Source of the DNA: Lachnospiraceae bacterium
GTDB lineage: Bacteria > Bacillota_A > Clostridia > Lachnospirales > Lachnospiraceae
Direction: 5' to 3'
Length of the DNA stretch: 6,915 nt
Assembly: GCA_017523185.1 (NCBI GenBank)
Contig: JAFWXB010000389.1
Coordinates: 1-6,915 of the forward strand
Below the pieces are notes generated by a model. The model had not been told where the DNA came from, made no database searches, and saw nothing but the letters and a program-made list of their open reading frames with translations. Positions within the stretch are counted from its first letter, which is position 1. Each line of letters opens with the position of its first letter. A program made the position numbers and the translations under genes. Positions 1 through 6,600 of the stretch are shown piece by piece.

Positions 1-515
1 GGCATAACTGCCAATTTTACAATATCGGTTCCACTTTCTGCCATTTGTTCTAAAAGAAAAAATATAATTTCTTCAGAAGGTGATTCATAAAAATCATGAT
101 GCGAAGTAATTACTTTTACACCTTTTCTCTGCAATGTACGAATTTCTTTCTTTACATTATCATCTTTAAAATATTCTACATCAATAAAATCCACAATACC
201 TGAATCTGCTGCAACTTGATGCAAATCATATACTTGCTCATAAGTCATAGCACACATTCCACCTTGCTCTTTAGAACGAAATGTATATAAAAAAATAATA
301 TTTTTTACAATCGGTGCTAATTCTTGCAATACTTCACGTACAGCATTTAAACTTCCTACATTTTCAAATGCATCTACACGCCACTCTAACATATCTGCAC
401 CAAATGTAATTAAATTTTTGGCTTCTTCTATAATGGCATTCTTTTCTTTCTCCATAATAGAAATGCAAATTAATGGTTTTCCCTTTCCAATTGTTCTGTT
501 TTTCAATACCAGCAT
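1..515 (-). CDS. aroD: 3-dehydroquinate dehydratase, type I (AroD), C-terminus cut by window edge
   Basis: Type I 3-dehydroquinase dehydrates 3-dehydroquinate to 3-dehydroshikimate through a lysine Schiff base, step 3 of the cytosolic shikimate pathway. My translation from ATG at 515 gives 171 codons before the edge, out of roughly 250 usual for the family. The family's active-site landmarks are all present and in order: EWRVD (E44, R46), TFRSKEQGG (R80, E83), DVE near residue 94, SHHDF with the catalytic His at H140, and DIVKLAVMP with the Schiff-base lysine at K167. They correspond to E46/R48/R82/E86/H143/K170 of the enterobacterial enzyme. The start is supported by a GGGGTGA ribosome site (521-527) five bases upstream; a second Met at codon 21 lacks this. 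The gene is divergent from the DAHP synthase gene, which acts earlier in the same pathway. It is intact as far as visible; the substrate-lid C-terminal third lies outside the window. Confidence 0.95.
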   Translation of the reverse strand, partial: MLVLKNRTIGKGKPLICISIMEKEKNAIIEEAKNLITFGADMLEWRVDAFENVGSLNAVREVLQELAPIVKNIIFLYTFRSKEQGGMCAMTYEQVYDLHQVAADSGIVDFIDVEYFKDDNVKKEIRTLQRKGVKVITSHHDFYESPSEEIIFFLLEQMAESGTDIVKLAVM

Positions 516-552
516 CTTTTTCACCCCACTATTTTCAGAAATATTTTATCTT

Positions 553-584
553 GGATATTGAACAATTTGCACAAAATTGTATCC
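553..584 (-). promoter_or_regulatory. Inverted repeat / hairpin in the aroD 5' leader
   Basis: A perfect 7-bp inverted repeat, ACAATTT (562-568) and AAATTGT (574-580), surrounds a 5-base loop. Outside it GGATA (553-557) can pair with TATCC (580-584), with T580 usable by only one of the two stems and TTGA bulged. The element lies between the candidate aroD transcription start (about 603) and the ribosome site, so it could be an RNA hairpin or a dimeric repressor operator. No T-tract follows it on either strand, so it is not a terminator. The function is unknown, and short palindromes are common in AT-rich DNA. Confidence 0.3.
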
Positions 585-609
585 TGATTTTCTATCTATT
601 TCTCAAATT

Positions 610-638
610 ATTATACCTTTTCTATGAAAAATATGCAA
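610..638 (-). promoter_or_regulatory. Candidate sigma-A promoter for aroD
   Basis: On the minus strand, a -35-like TTGCAT (633-638) is followed after exactly 17 bases by a perfect TATAAT (610-615). The predicted start is near 603, giving a leader of about 88 nt to the aroD ATG. The -10 box and spacing are good, but the -35 matches only three of six consensus positions. Chance -10 boxes are frequent in DNA this AT-rich, so the call is moderate. Confidence 0.4.
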
Positions 639-781
639 ACATTATTATAAATTTTTTAAAAAAATCTATTTTATTTGTCAAAGTGCACAAAAATCAAAAT
701 AAACTTATCGACAAATTTCTTTTTTATTTTTATTTTCCAATCTCTATCATCATAATTTTTTTATACTATACTATTTAAAAT

Positions 782-810
782 TTGACATTTTTTCCAAAAA
801 AGATTAAGAT
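782..810 (+). promoter_or_regulatory. Candidate sigma-A promoter for the DAHP synthase gene
   Basis: A perfect TTGACA (782-787) is followed by a 17-base spacer and TAAGAT (805-810), four of six matches to TATAAT. The predicted start is near 817, which would give an unusually long leader of about 265 nt before the ATG at 1082. An alternative is the TATATAAT run at 921-928, which has a TG just upstream (extended -10-like) but no good -35. If that one is used, the short tyrosine-rich frame starting at 911 would not be transcribed from its ATG. Confidence 0.45.
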
Positions 811-910
811 AATACCTATCAATTTTAAAACATTTACATTTATTAATAATTAAGCACTAGAAAAAGTCTTATAAACTGTTTAATCATTAACCTTAACATA
901 ATAAAATAAT

Positions 911-1018
911 ATGCGTTTGATATATAATGCAAATTTAACAAATAAAAAAATATACAAAAACTACATATATTCTTACAAAAACAGAACTTTTGTAATTTTT
1001 GCTTACCATCTTACTTGA
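911..1018 (+). promoter_or_regulatory. Possible tyrosine-rich leader peptide with overlapping hairpin upstream of DAHP synthase
   Basis: A 35-codon frame runs from ATG 911 to TGA 1016-1018, 63 bases before the DAHP synthase ATG. It contains six tyrosine codons (residues 5, 15, 18, 20, 22, 32) and two phenylalanines (27, 30), with four tyrosines in the eight codons 15-22. A perfect 8-bp inverted repeat, TTACAAAA (973-980) and TTTTGTAA (988-995) with a 7-base loop, begins at the last of these tyrosine codons and is followed by five Ts (996-1000). A direct repeat TACAAAAAC (953-961 and 974-982) offers an alternative partner for TTTTGTA. This arrangement resembles ribosome-stalling attenuators of amino-acid genes. 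Against it, no Shine-Dalgarno site precedes 911, the stem has only two G-C pairs, and tyrosine codons are favoured by AT-rich DNA. Treat it as a hypothesis. Confidence 0.25.
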
Positions 1019-1081
1019 TTTTATAAACATTATAACTATCAAACTCATATTAAAATAATAAAAATAATAAGGAGTTATATT

Positions 1082-2110
1082 ATGAGTTTTTCATTCCTAA
1101 ATCAATTACCTAGTCCAAAACAAATTCAAGAAGAATACCCACTTTCCAACCAATTAAAAGAATTAAAAGTACAACGTGATACCATGATTAGTGATGTTAT
1201 CACCGGAAAAGATGACCGTTTTCTTGTAATTATCGGACCTTGCTCAGCCGATAATGAAGATTCTGTTTGTGATTATGTAAGCCGTCTTACACAATTGCAA
1301 GAAGATGTAAAAGACCGTGTCATTATCATTCCTCGTATTTACACTAATAAACCACGTACCACCGGAGAAGGCTATAAAGGTATTGCCTCTCAACCAGACC
1401 CTGAAAAAGCACCAGATATGTTAGAAGGCTTAATTGCCATGCGAAAAATGCATATTCGTGCAATTGAAGAAAGTGGTCTTACTTGTGCAGATGAAATGCT
1501 TTATCCGGAAAACTGGGGATATGTTGAAGATTTATTGTCTTATGTAGCAATTGGTGCACGTTCTGTAGAAGACCAACAACACCGTTTAACCGTAAGTGGT
1601 TTTGATGTTGCTTCCGGTATGAAAAATCCTACAAGTGGTGATTTTTCTGTTATGCTCAATTCTGTATATGCAGCACAACAATCTCATCACTTTGTATATC
1701 GCGGATATGAAGTAGAAACTTCCGGAAATCCATATGCTCATGTTGTACTTCGTGGTGCTACCAGTAAACATGGAAACAATGTTGCAAACTACCATTATGA
1801 GGATTTAATGCGTTTACATGATATGTACCAAAAAATGAATATTATTAATCCTGCAGCTATTATTGATACGAATCACTCAAATTCAGGTAAAAAATACAAA
1901 GAACAAATTCGTATTGCAAAAGAAATCCTTCATAGCAGAAAACTTTCTACGGACATCTATAAACTTGTAAAAGGTCTTATGATTGAAAGTTATATTGAAG
2001 AAGGTTCTCAGGCAATTGGTACTCATGTATATGGTCGTTCCATTACAGACCCATGTCTTGGTTGGGAAGATTCCAAACGTTTAATCTATGATATTGCAGC
2101 ACTTTGCTAA
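1082..2110 (+). CDS. aroF: 3-deoxy-7-phosphoheptulonate (DAHP) synthase, type I AroF/G/H family
   Basis: It condenses phosphoenolpyruvate with erythrose 4-phosphate to form DAHP, the committed first step of the shikimate pathway, in the cytosol. The 342-residue protein is close to the roughly 350 of E. coli AroF/G/H. Visible motifs are IIGPCSADNED (50-60), KPRTTGEGYKG (90-100), GARSVEDQQHR (158-168), GMKN (179-182), DTNHSNSGKK (262-271), MIESYIEEGSQ (300-310) and SITDPCLGWEDS (320-331). The four metal ligands of AroG align with C54, H265, E302 and D323, so the enzyme should be active. AAGGAG at 1069-1074, seven bases before the ATG, fixes the start. The N-terminal extension that carries feedback control in this family is present (about residues 1-45), but whether Phe, Tyr or Trp inhibits cannot be read from it, so the paralogue letter in the symbol is nominal. 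The gene appears monocistronic, ending in the terminator at 2157-2200. Confidence 0.96.
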   Translation: MSFSFLNQLPSPKQIQEEYPLSNQLKELKVQRDTMISDVITGKDDRFLVIIGPCSADNEDSVCDYVSRLTQLQEDVKDRVIIIPRIYTNKPRTTGEGYKGIASQPDPEKAPDMLEGLIAMRKMHIRAIEESGLTCADEMLYPENWGYVEDLLSYVAIGARSVEDQQHRLTVSGFDVASGMKNPTSGDFSVMLNSVYAAQQSHHFVYRGYEVETSGNPYAHVVLRGATSKHGNNVANYHYEDLMRLHDMYQKMNIINPAAIIDTNHSNSGKKYKEQIRIAKEILHSRKLSTDIYKLVKGLMIESYIEEGSQAIGTHVYGRSITDPCLGWEDSKRLIYDIAALC

Positions 2111-2156
2111 TTTTAAATAATAACTAATAATTTTATAAAGTATTATAAAAAACAAA

Positions 2157-2200
2157 AAACAGTTTCTTACTTATAATATATACTAAGTAGGAAACTGTTT
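2157..2200. terminator. Strong, probably bidirectional intrinsic terminator
   Basis: Arms 2157-2173 and 2184-2200 pair over about 17 bp, with AAACAGTTTC at the outside and one T-G wobble (2167/2190), around a 10-base AT loop. On the plus strand the stem is followed by CTTTTATTATTT; on the minus strand it is followed by an even better T-rich run (complement of the A-rich 2143-2156). It lies 47 bases after the DAHP synthase stop and can end that transcript. It could also stop minus-strand readthrough from the convergent SpoIIM-like gene, although that gene stops 160 bases away. Confidence 0.85.
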
Positions 2201-2360
2201 CTTTTATTATTTAACATGAGTTCTATAAATTACTAAAAATATAGAGAACTATACCTTTGATTCTTAAAATATAAAATCTCATATACATTTTAATCGTTTT
2301 ATATAGAATTGTGATTGTATAAGTATTTTTATCGAACTTATGTTATTTGTCAAGCTCACA

Positions 2361-2903
2361 TTACACCGAACTCAATCGTATTATCCAAGGAATAAATTTT
2401 ACACCTATCATACATTCCAAAATGCACCCTGTTACAAACAAAAGCAAAATACCAAACCAAGAAGCAAATTGCAATGTCATTCTTTCTTGTTGTCGATACG
2501 CTCTTAATTGCTTTTTTTGATACATTATAAATATAGCAATTCCATATAAAATCATTTGTGGAAAAATAGTTGCTACTCCTACAACAACACCTGCAATTCC
2601 TAATTCTAAAATACACGTCATAAAAAAGAATCCAAATCCAAATACAAAAAACCCAACTAATATTGGTAAAATTTTAGTTCTAAAAGGTGTCATGCTAAGC
2701 ATTGCAAGAAATAAAAACATCTTTCCTCTTTCATATAAAAGACTCCAAAATAATTCTTTAAATGCAATACCTGCGTATGCATATGCCATGTAATTTTCAG
2801 CCGTAAGTATAATAGCTTGATTACTCAATTCTTCTGTTATAATATACGTAGATACCATTCCACCAATTAAAAATAATAGCAATATTAGTACGATTTTTTT
2901 CAT
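2361..2903 (-). CDS. Putative SpoIIM-family (stage II sporulation protein M-like) membrane protein
   Basis: This 180-residue integral membrane protein has a membrane helix at about 3-22, a hydrophilic stretch with Glu/Asn at 23-60, then hydrophobic segments at about 61-74, 77-99, 102-128 and 148-170, with a basic loop QKKQLRAYRQQER (129-141). The run from ERGKMFLFLAMLSMTP through FFVFGFGFF to GIAGVVVGVATIFPQMILY resembles the SpoIIM/DUF95 pattern of Gly-rich helices followed by a conserved FPQ and an aromatic. SpoIIM belongs to the SpoIID-SpoIIM-SpoIIP engulfment machine; B. subtilis SpoIIM is somewhat longer (about 214). GGAG at 2909-2912, five bases from the ATG, supports the start. The gene follows nudF after 37 bases and is probably cotranscribed; I recall nudF and spoIIM being close neighbours in Bacillus, which adds weak support. 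It could instead be an unrelated multi-pass protein, so no symbol is given. Confidence 0.6.
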   Translation of the reverse strand: MKKIVLILLLFLIGGMVSTYIITEELSNQAIILTAENYMAYAYAGIAFKELFWSLLYERGKMFLFLAMLSMTPFRTKILPILVGFFVFGFGFFFMTCILELGIAGVVVGVATIFPQMILYGIAIFIMYQKKQLRAYRQQERMTLQFASWFGILLLFVTGCILECMIGVKFIPWIIRLSSV

Positions 2904-2940
2904 ATTATCTCCAGAAATTTTCTTTCTTTCATAATATGTC

Positions 2941-3483
2941 CTATTTCTTTATTTTATTACTATAAGCTAAAATTGCTGCAACTGTTTTTGCATCTTGAAT
3001 AATTCCTTTATAAATCATATCACATAATGTTTCTAATTCAAATGCTTCAATTCGAATATCTTCTGCATCATCTAAATGCTGTTTTCCAGGAACTAAATCT
3101 TCTGCCAAATACACATCTACCATTTCATTACAAAATGCAACTGTTGTACGAAGTGAAAGTAAAAAACTGATTTTTTCACTTTTATATCCTGTTTCTTCTT
3201 CTAATTCTCTTGCTGCACAAATAGCTGTATCTTCTTGTACACTATCTCTTGCACCTGCTGGAATTTCAAGTGTATCTCTCTCTAATGCATTTCGATATTG
3301 ACGTACCATAAGAATTTTTCCATCTGGAAGTACCGGAAGTACACAAGCTGCACCTTTTCTATGTGCTACAAAATCCCATTCTTCAATTTTGCCATTTCCA
3401 ACATCCATCGTATCCTTATAAATATCTAAAATAGCCCCCTTATACACCAATTCTCTGTTTAATCGTTTGATTTTTTCGCTCAT
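2941..3483 (-). CDS. nudF: NUDIX hydrolase, ADP-ribose pyrophosphatase (NudF-like)
   Basis: The likely reaction is hydrolysis of ADP-ribose to AMP and ribose 5-phosphate, a cytosolic housekeeping step that prevents non-enzymatic protein ADP-ribosylation. The 180-residue length is typical. The order is an N-terminal beta region (ELVYKGAILDIYKDTMDVGNG, about 11-31), VRQYRNALERDTLEIPAG (60-77), the Nudix box ending RELEEETGY (92-100), and the family-typical C-terminal DAEDIRIEAFEL...GIIQDAKTVAAILAY (139-174). The Mg-binding glutamates E93, E96 and E97 of the REUXEE core are intact. An oddity is that six, not five, residues separate Gly77 from Glu84 in GX5E, a one-residue insertion in the box's first loop. 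AAGGAG at 3490-3495, six bases upstream, sets the start. It is the first gene of a likely two-gene operon driven by the promoter at 3548-3576. Confidence 0.9.
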   Translation of the reverse strand: MSEKIKRLNRELVYKGAILDIYKDTMDVGNGKIEEWDFVAHRKGAACVLPVLPDGKILMVRQYRNALERDTLEIPAGARDSVQEDTAICAARELEEETGYKSEKISFLLSLRTTVAFCNEMVDVYLAEDLVPGKQHLDDAEDIRIEAFELETLCDMIYKGIIQDAKTVAAILAYSNKIKK

Positions 3484-3547
3484 TTTCTTCTCCTTTATCT
3501 ATTTTTTCTATACAATAGCAAATTTTACTATCTTTTATTATATCTCA

Positions 3548-3576
3548 ATTATACTAAAAAGCTATAAAAATTACAA
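3548..3576 (-). promoter_or_regulatory. Sigma-A-type promoter for the nudF operon
   Basis: On the minus strand TTGTAA (3571-3576) and a perfect TATAAT (3548-3553) are separated by exactly 17 bases. The -35 matches four of six consensus positions. Transcription would start near 3541, giving a leader of about 58 nt with the AAGGAG ribosome site near its end. The promoter begins only ten bases past the T-tract of the upstream pullulanase terminator, consistent with a fresh transcription unit. Confidence 0.7.
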
Positions 3577-3585
3577 CAAATCTAC

Positions 3586-3618
3586 AAAAAAGACGACCCA
3601 AGTCACCTTGAGTCGTCT
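3586..3618 (-). terminator. Intrinsic terminator of the pullulanase gene
   Basis: Read on the minus strand, a 12-position stem (3607-3618 with 3591-3602, one C-A mismatch at 3598/3611) closes a 4-base loop and is followed by a run of six Ts (3591-3586). The outer arm AGACGAC/GTCGTCT is perfect. It sits 15 bases after the pullulanase stop codon. On the plus strand no T-tract follows, so it acts in one direction only. Confidence 0.9.
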
Positions 3619-3633
3619 ATAAAAATCATAAGA

Positions 3634-6600
3634 TTATCTTACTTTTTTGCTTTTTACTGCACCAACTGTTACTACTGCACCAATCATCATTACTAACATC
3701 CATGTTACAGCAGAGTTGTTGTCACCTGTCTGTGTTGCTGGAGCTTGTGTACCTTCATAAGAGAAGATTGCATAGTCTGAGAAATGAGTTGTGTTGAAAG
3801 AAATATATCCATCTTTTACAGTAGAAGCAATTTTTGTAATTGTTCCATTATCTGCAATATAAATAACACCTAAGTTCTTGCCTGATGCTAATACTGCTTT
3901 TAATGCATCATTTAATTTAAGAGTTACTTTAACTGTTCCATTTGGTTGAACTTCTGTAGTACCTTTTACTAAGCTAAGGTCTAATACTTGTTCAATTGTT
4001 ACAGATTTCATGAATTTGTCATGTTTTTTGTCTACTCTTGCAATTACTTTATCAGCATCTGCTTTGCTAAGAACATCAACATCAAGTACTGCACCTTCTG
4101 GAACTGCACCTTCAACTTTATTTTCTGTTTCAGGTTTGTCTGTTTCAGGTTTATCTGTTCCCGGTTTGTCTGTTTCAGGTTTGTCTGTTCCTGGTTCATC
4201 TGTTTCTTCAGCTTTTACAAGTACCATTGTAGAAATAGCATCTACTTCTACTTCTGTATCAACTGTTGCAAGTACGTCTGTTCCTGCATCATCTACGTCT
4301 ACATAAACATCCCAATTTCCTTCTGGAAGTGCAACTGTTGTTGCTTCTTCGTTTGGATTGAAGATTACAAATAAATCATCATCATTTGCAATTGTTCCAT
4401 CAATTGCAAATGCTACTACGTTTGCATCAAGTCCGTCAATTGCTGTAATGCTAGCTGTTACATCTTCTGCATCTGTCATACGAAGTGCTGCATGGTCTTT
4501 TCTAAATGCGATTAAACCTTTGTAGTATTCGTAAACATCACGTGTTGCTTCATCTTCGAGCATATTCCATTTAATGCTGTTGATTTCATCACCGGAAGCA
4601 TAACTGTTGTGGTCATAGCCAGAACCATCTGCTAATGGTTTGCTACGAAGGAAATCTTCTGCTGCATGGATAAATGGAACACCTTGTGAAGTAATTGTGT
4701 ATGCTGCTGCAAGATTGTTCATCTTAATAATTACATCTTCACTTGCTTCTGGCCATGTTAATTTCAAACGGTCATATAATGTGTTATTATCGTGGCATGA
4801 AGTATAGTTAATTGTCTGAAGTGGTGTTGGACATACTGTCTGTGCACTTCCCCAAATAGAAGCACCCATAAAGCTCTGTTCAATTGTTTCTTCTAAACCA
4901 TCTTGTCCAGAAACCCATCCTGGTAATGTGTTATCAAATACGCTACCTTTTACAGCATCTCTAAATGTATCATTAAAGAATGCAAATCCAGGTACTTCGT
5001 TTGCGTTGTTCTGAATTGTCATAGATACGCCTGTATCATAACTGTTCATTTCCCAACCTTCGCCGTAGAATACTACGTTCGGATTTTCAGACCAAACTTC
5101 TTTCATAAGTTCGTTAATTGTAATTGTATCAATTAATCCTACTAAGTCAAAACGGAATCCGTCAATGTGATATTCTTCAGCCCAGTATTTGATAGAGTCT
5201 ACGATATATTTACGAACCATTACATGTTCGGAAGCTGTATCGTTTCCACATCCTGAGTTGCTGTTATATCCACCATTTTCATTCATTCTTGAGAAGTAAT
5301 TTGGTACGATTTTGTTAAAGCAGTAGTTTCCTGCATCTGCTACGTGGTTGTATACAACGTCCATAATTACGCTAATTCCGTTTTCATGGAGTGTCTGTAC
5401 CATTTCTTTCATTTCTTTTACTCTTACATCTCCGTTGTATGGGTCAGAAGAATAAGAACCTTCCGGTACATTGTAGTTTTTCGGGTCATATCCCCAGTTA
5501 AATCCGTCTGTTTCTTCGTTTACAGAGTTAATATCGTATACCGGTAATAAATGTACGTGTGTAACGCCTAAGTCTACCATATGGTCAAGAATTGTATTAT
5601 CACCATGTTCTGTTAAACCTAAGAAGTTACCTTTGTTTGCTGCACTAACGCCTGAACTTTCATCGATAGAAGCATCTCTTACATGAAGTTCGTAAATAAC
5701 TGCATCTGTAAAGTTATTTGGTCCAATTGCATTTGGATTTTCGTCATTTTCCCATCCTTCAGGGTCTGTAGAATCAAGGTCAATAACCATTGCACGGTCA
5801 CCGTTTACACCTGTTGTTACTGCGTATGGGTCACAAGCTTCACTCTTTTCGCCTGCATTATTTACATAATATGTATAATATGTACCATTTAAGTCGCCTT
5901 CTACTTCAGCTACCCAAACACCTTTGTCAGCTTTTTCCATTGCGATTTCTGCAATTCTTGTGCCTTCGCCTGCTTTACCATTGTCATAAAGGTATACTTT
6001 TGCTTCTGATGCTAATGGAGCCCAAACTTTAAATGTTGTTTTTTCTGCTGTCCATGTTGCACCGAGGTCATCTCCATTATATGTATAGTCATTGATGAAA
6101 GATTCTGTTTTGTAAATACTTGGCATACTTACATCAAATGTATTTCCATTAAATACGACATTGTATGCTTTTGTAAGGTCTAAGCCTTCTTCAAATGTTA
6201 ATACATATGTATTTTCTGCTGTTTTTTCTACCGATTTAATTGCTACTTCTGTTTCTTCACAAATTACTGTGAACGCTTCTGCCGGATTTTCTACTTCCAT
6301 AGATGTTGTTACAACAATTGTATCATTTTCATATACAGCAGTTTTTACTTTTGCACCTTTTACTACATTTGTATCATCTACTGTAAATTCAGCTTTTCCA
6401 CTTTCAAGATAAACATTGATTTCACCACCTACAAATTGGCTAACATCAACTGTTCTGTCTCCGTCCGGGTCTTTATTCCAGCTATCATCTCTTACGATAA
6501 ATCCAACCCAACCTGCATTTGATTTTACATTATAAGAAATAGTTAATTTGCCTTCTTCGTTTGCTTCAAAGTATGGGAAAATTGCTGCTGTTCCAACGTC

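Larger units (their letters stand above)
516..1081. other. Long AT-rich divergent intergenic region between aroD and the DAHP synthase gene
   Basis: These 566 bases contain no credible protein gene of normal length. A 101-codon frame across 473-778 overlaps the aroD start, lacks a ribosome site and has the Phe/Tyr/Ile/Leu-rich composition that translated AT-rich noncoding DNA gives. The region holds a candidate aroD promoter (610-638, minus), an inverted repeat in the aroD leader (553-584), a candidate DAHP synthase promoter (782-810, plus) and a tyrosine-rich short frame with a hairpin (911-1018). I saw no T-box consensus (AGGGTGGAACCGCG-like) and no strong GC-rich terminator. The length is generous for a simple divergent pair and leaves room for a leader of about 265 nt before DAHP synthase. 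Confidence 0.8.

Noticed and set aside
473..778. 101-codon plus-strand frame in the intergenic region
   Set aside because: It overlaps the aroD start antisense, lacks a ribosome site, and its Phe/Tyr/Leu/Ile-rich composition is what AT-rich noncoding DNA yields.
817..1081. T-box or other classical riboswitch in the DAHP synthase leader
   Set aside because: No T-box consensus and no GC-containing aptamer-like structure could be found; the leader is almost entirely A/T.
2220..2249. Imperfect inverted repeat GTTC-TATA / TATA-AG-GAAC
   Set aside because: It is short, bulged and AT-rich with no T-tract; the real terminator is at 2157-2200.
2318..2340. Inverted repeat ATAAGT / ACTTAT as terminator of the SpoIIM-like gene
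   Set aside because: The stem is only 6 bp, with an 11-base loop and no T-run on the minus strand.
2356..2616. 86-codon minus-strand frame rich in Cys and Arg
   Set aside because: It is a shifted-frame shadow of the SpoIIM-like gene with no ribosome site of its own.
4010..4306. 98-codon plus-strand frame with SVSGLSVPG-like repeats
   Set aside because: The repeats are the antisense reading of the 15-bp DKPET linker array in the pullulanase, which has clear domain support on the other strand.
3988..6412. Several other plus-strand frames antisense to the pullulanase
   Set aside because: All are low-complexity mirrors of a gene with complete catalytic motifs and none has a ribosome site or recognisable motif.
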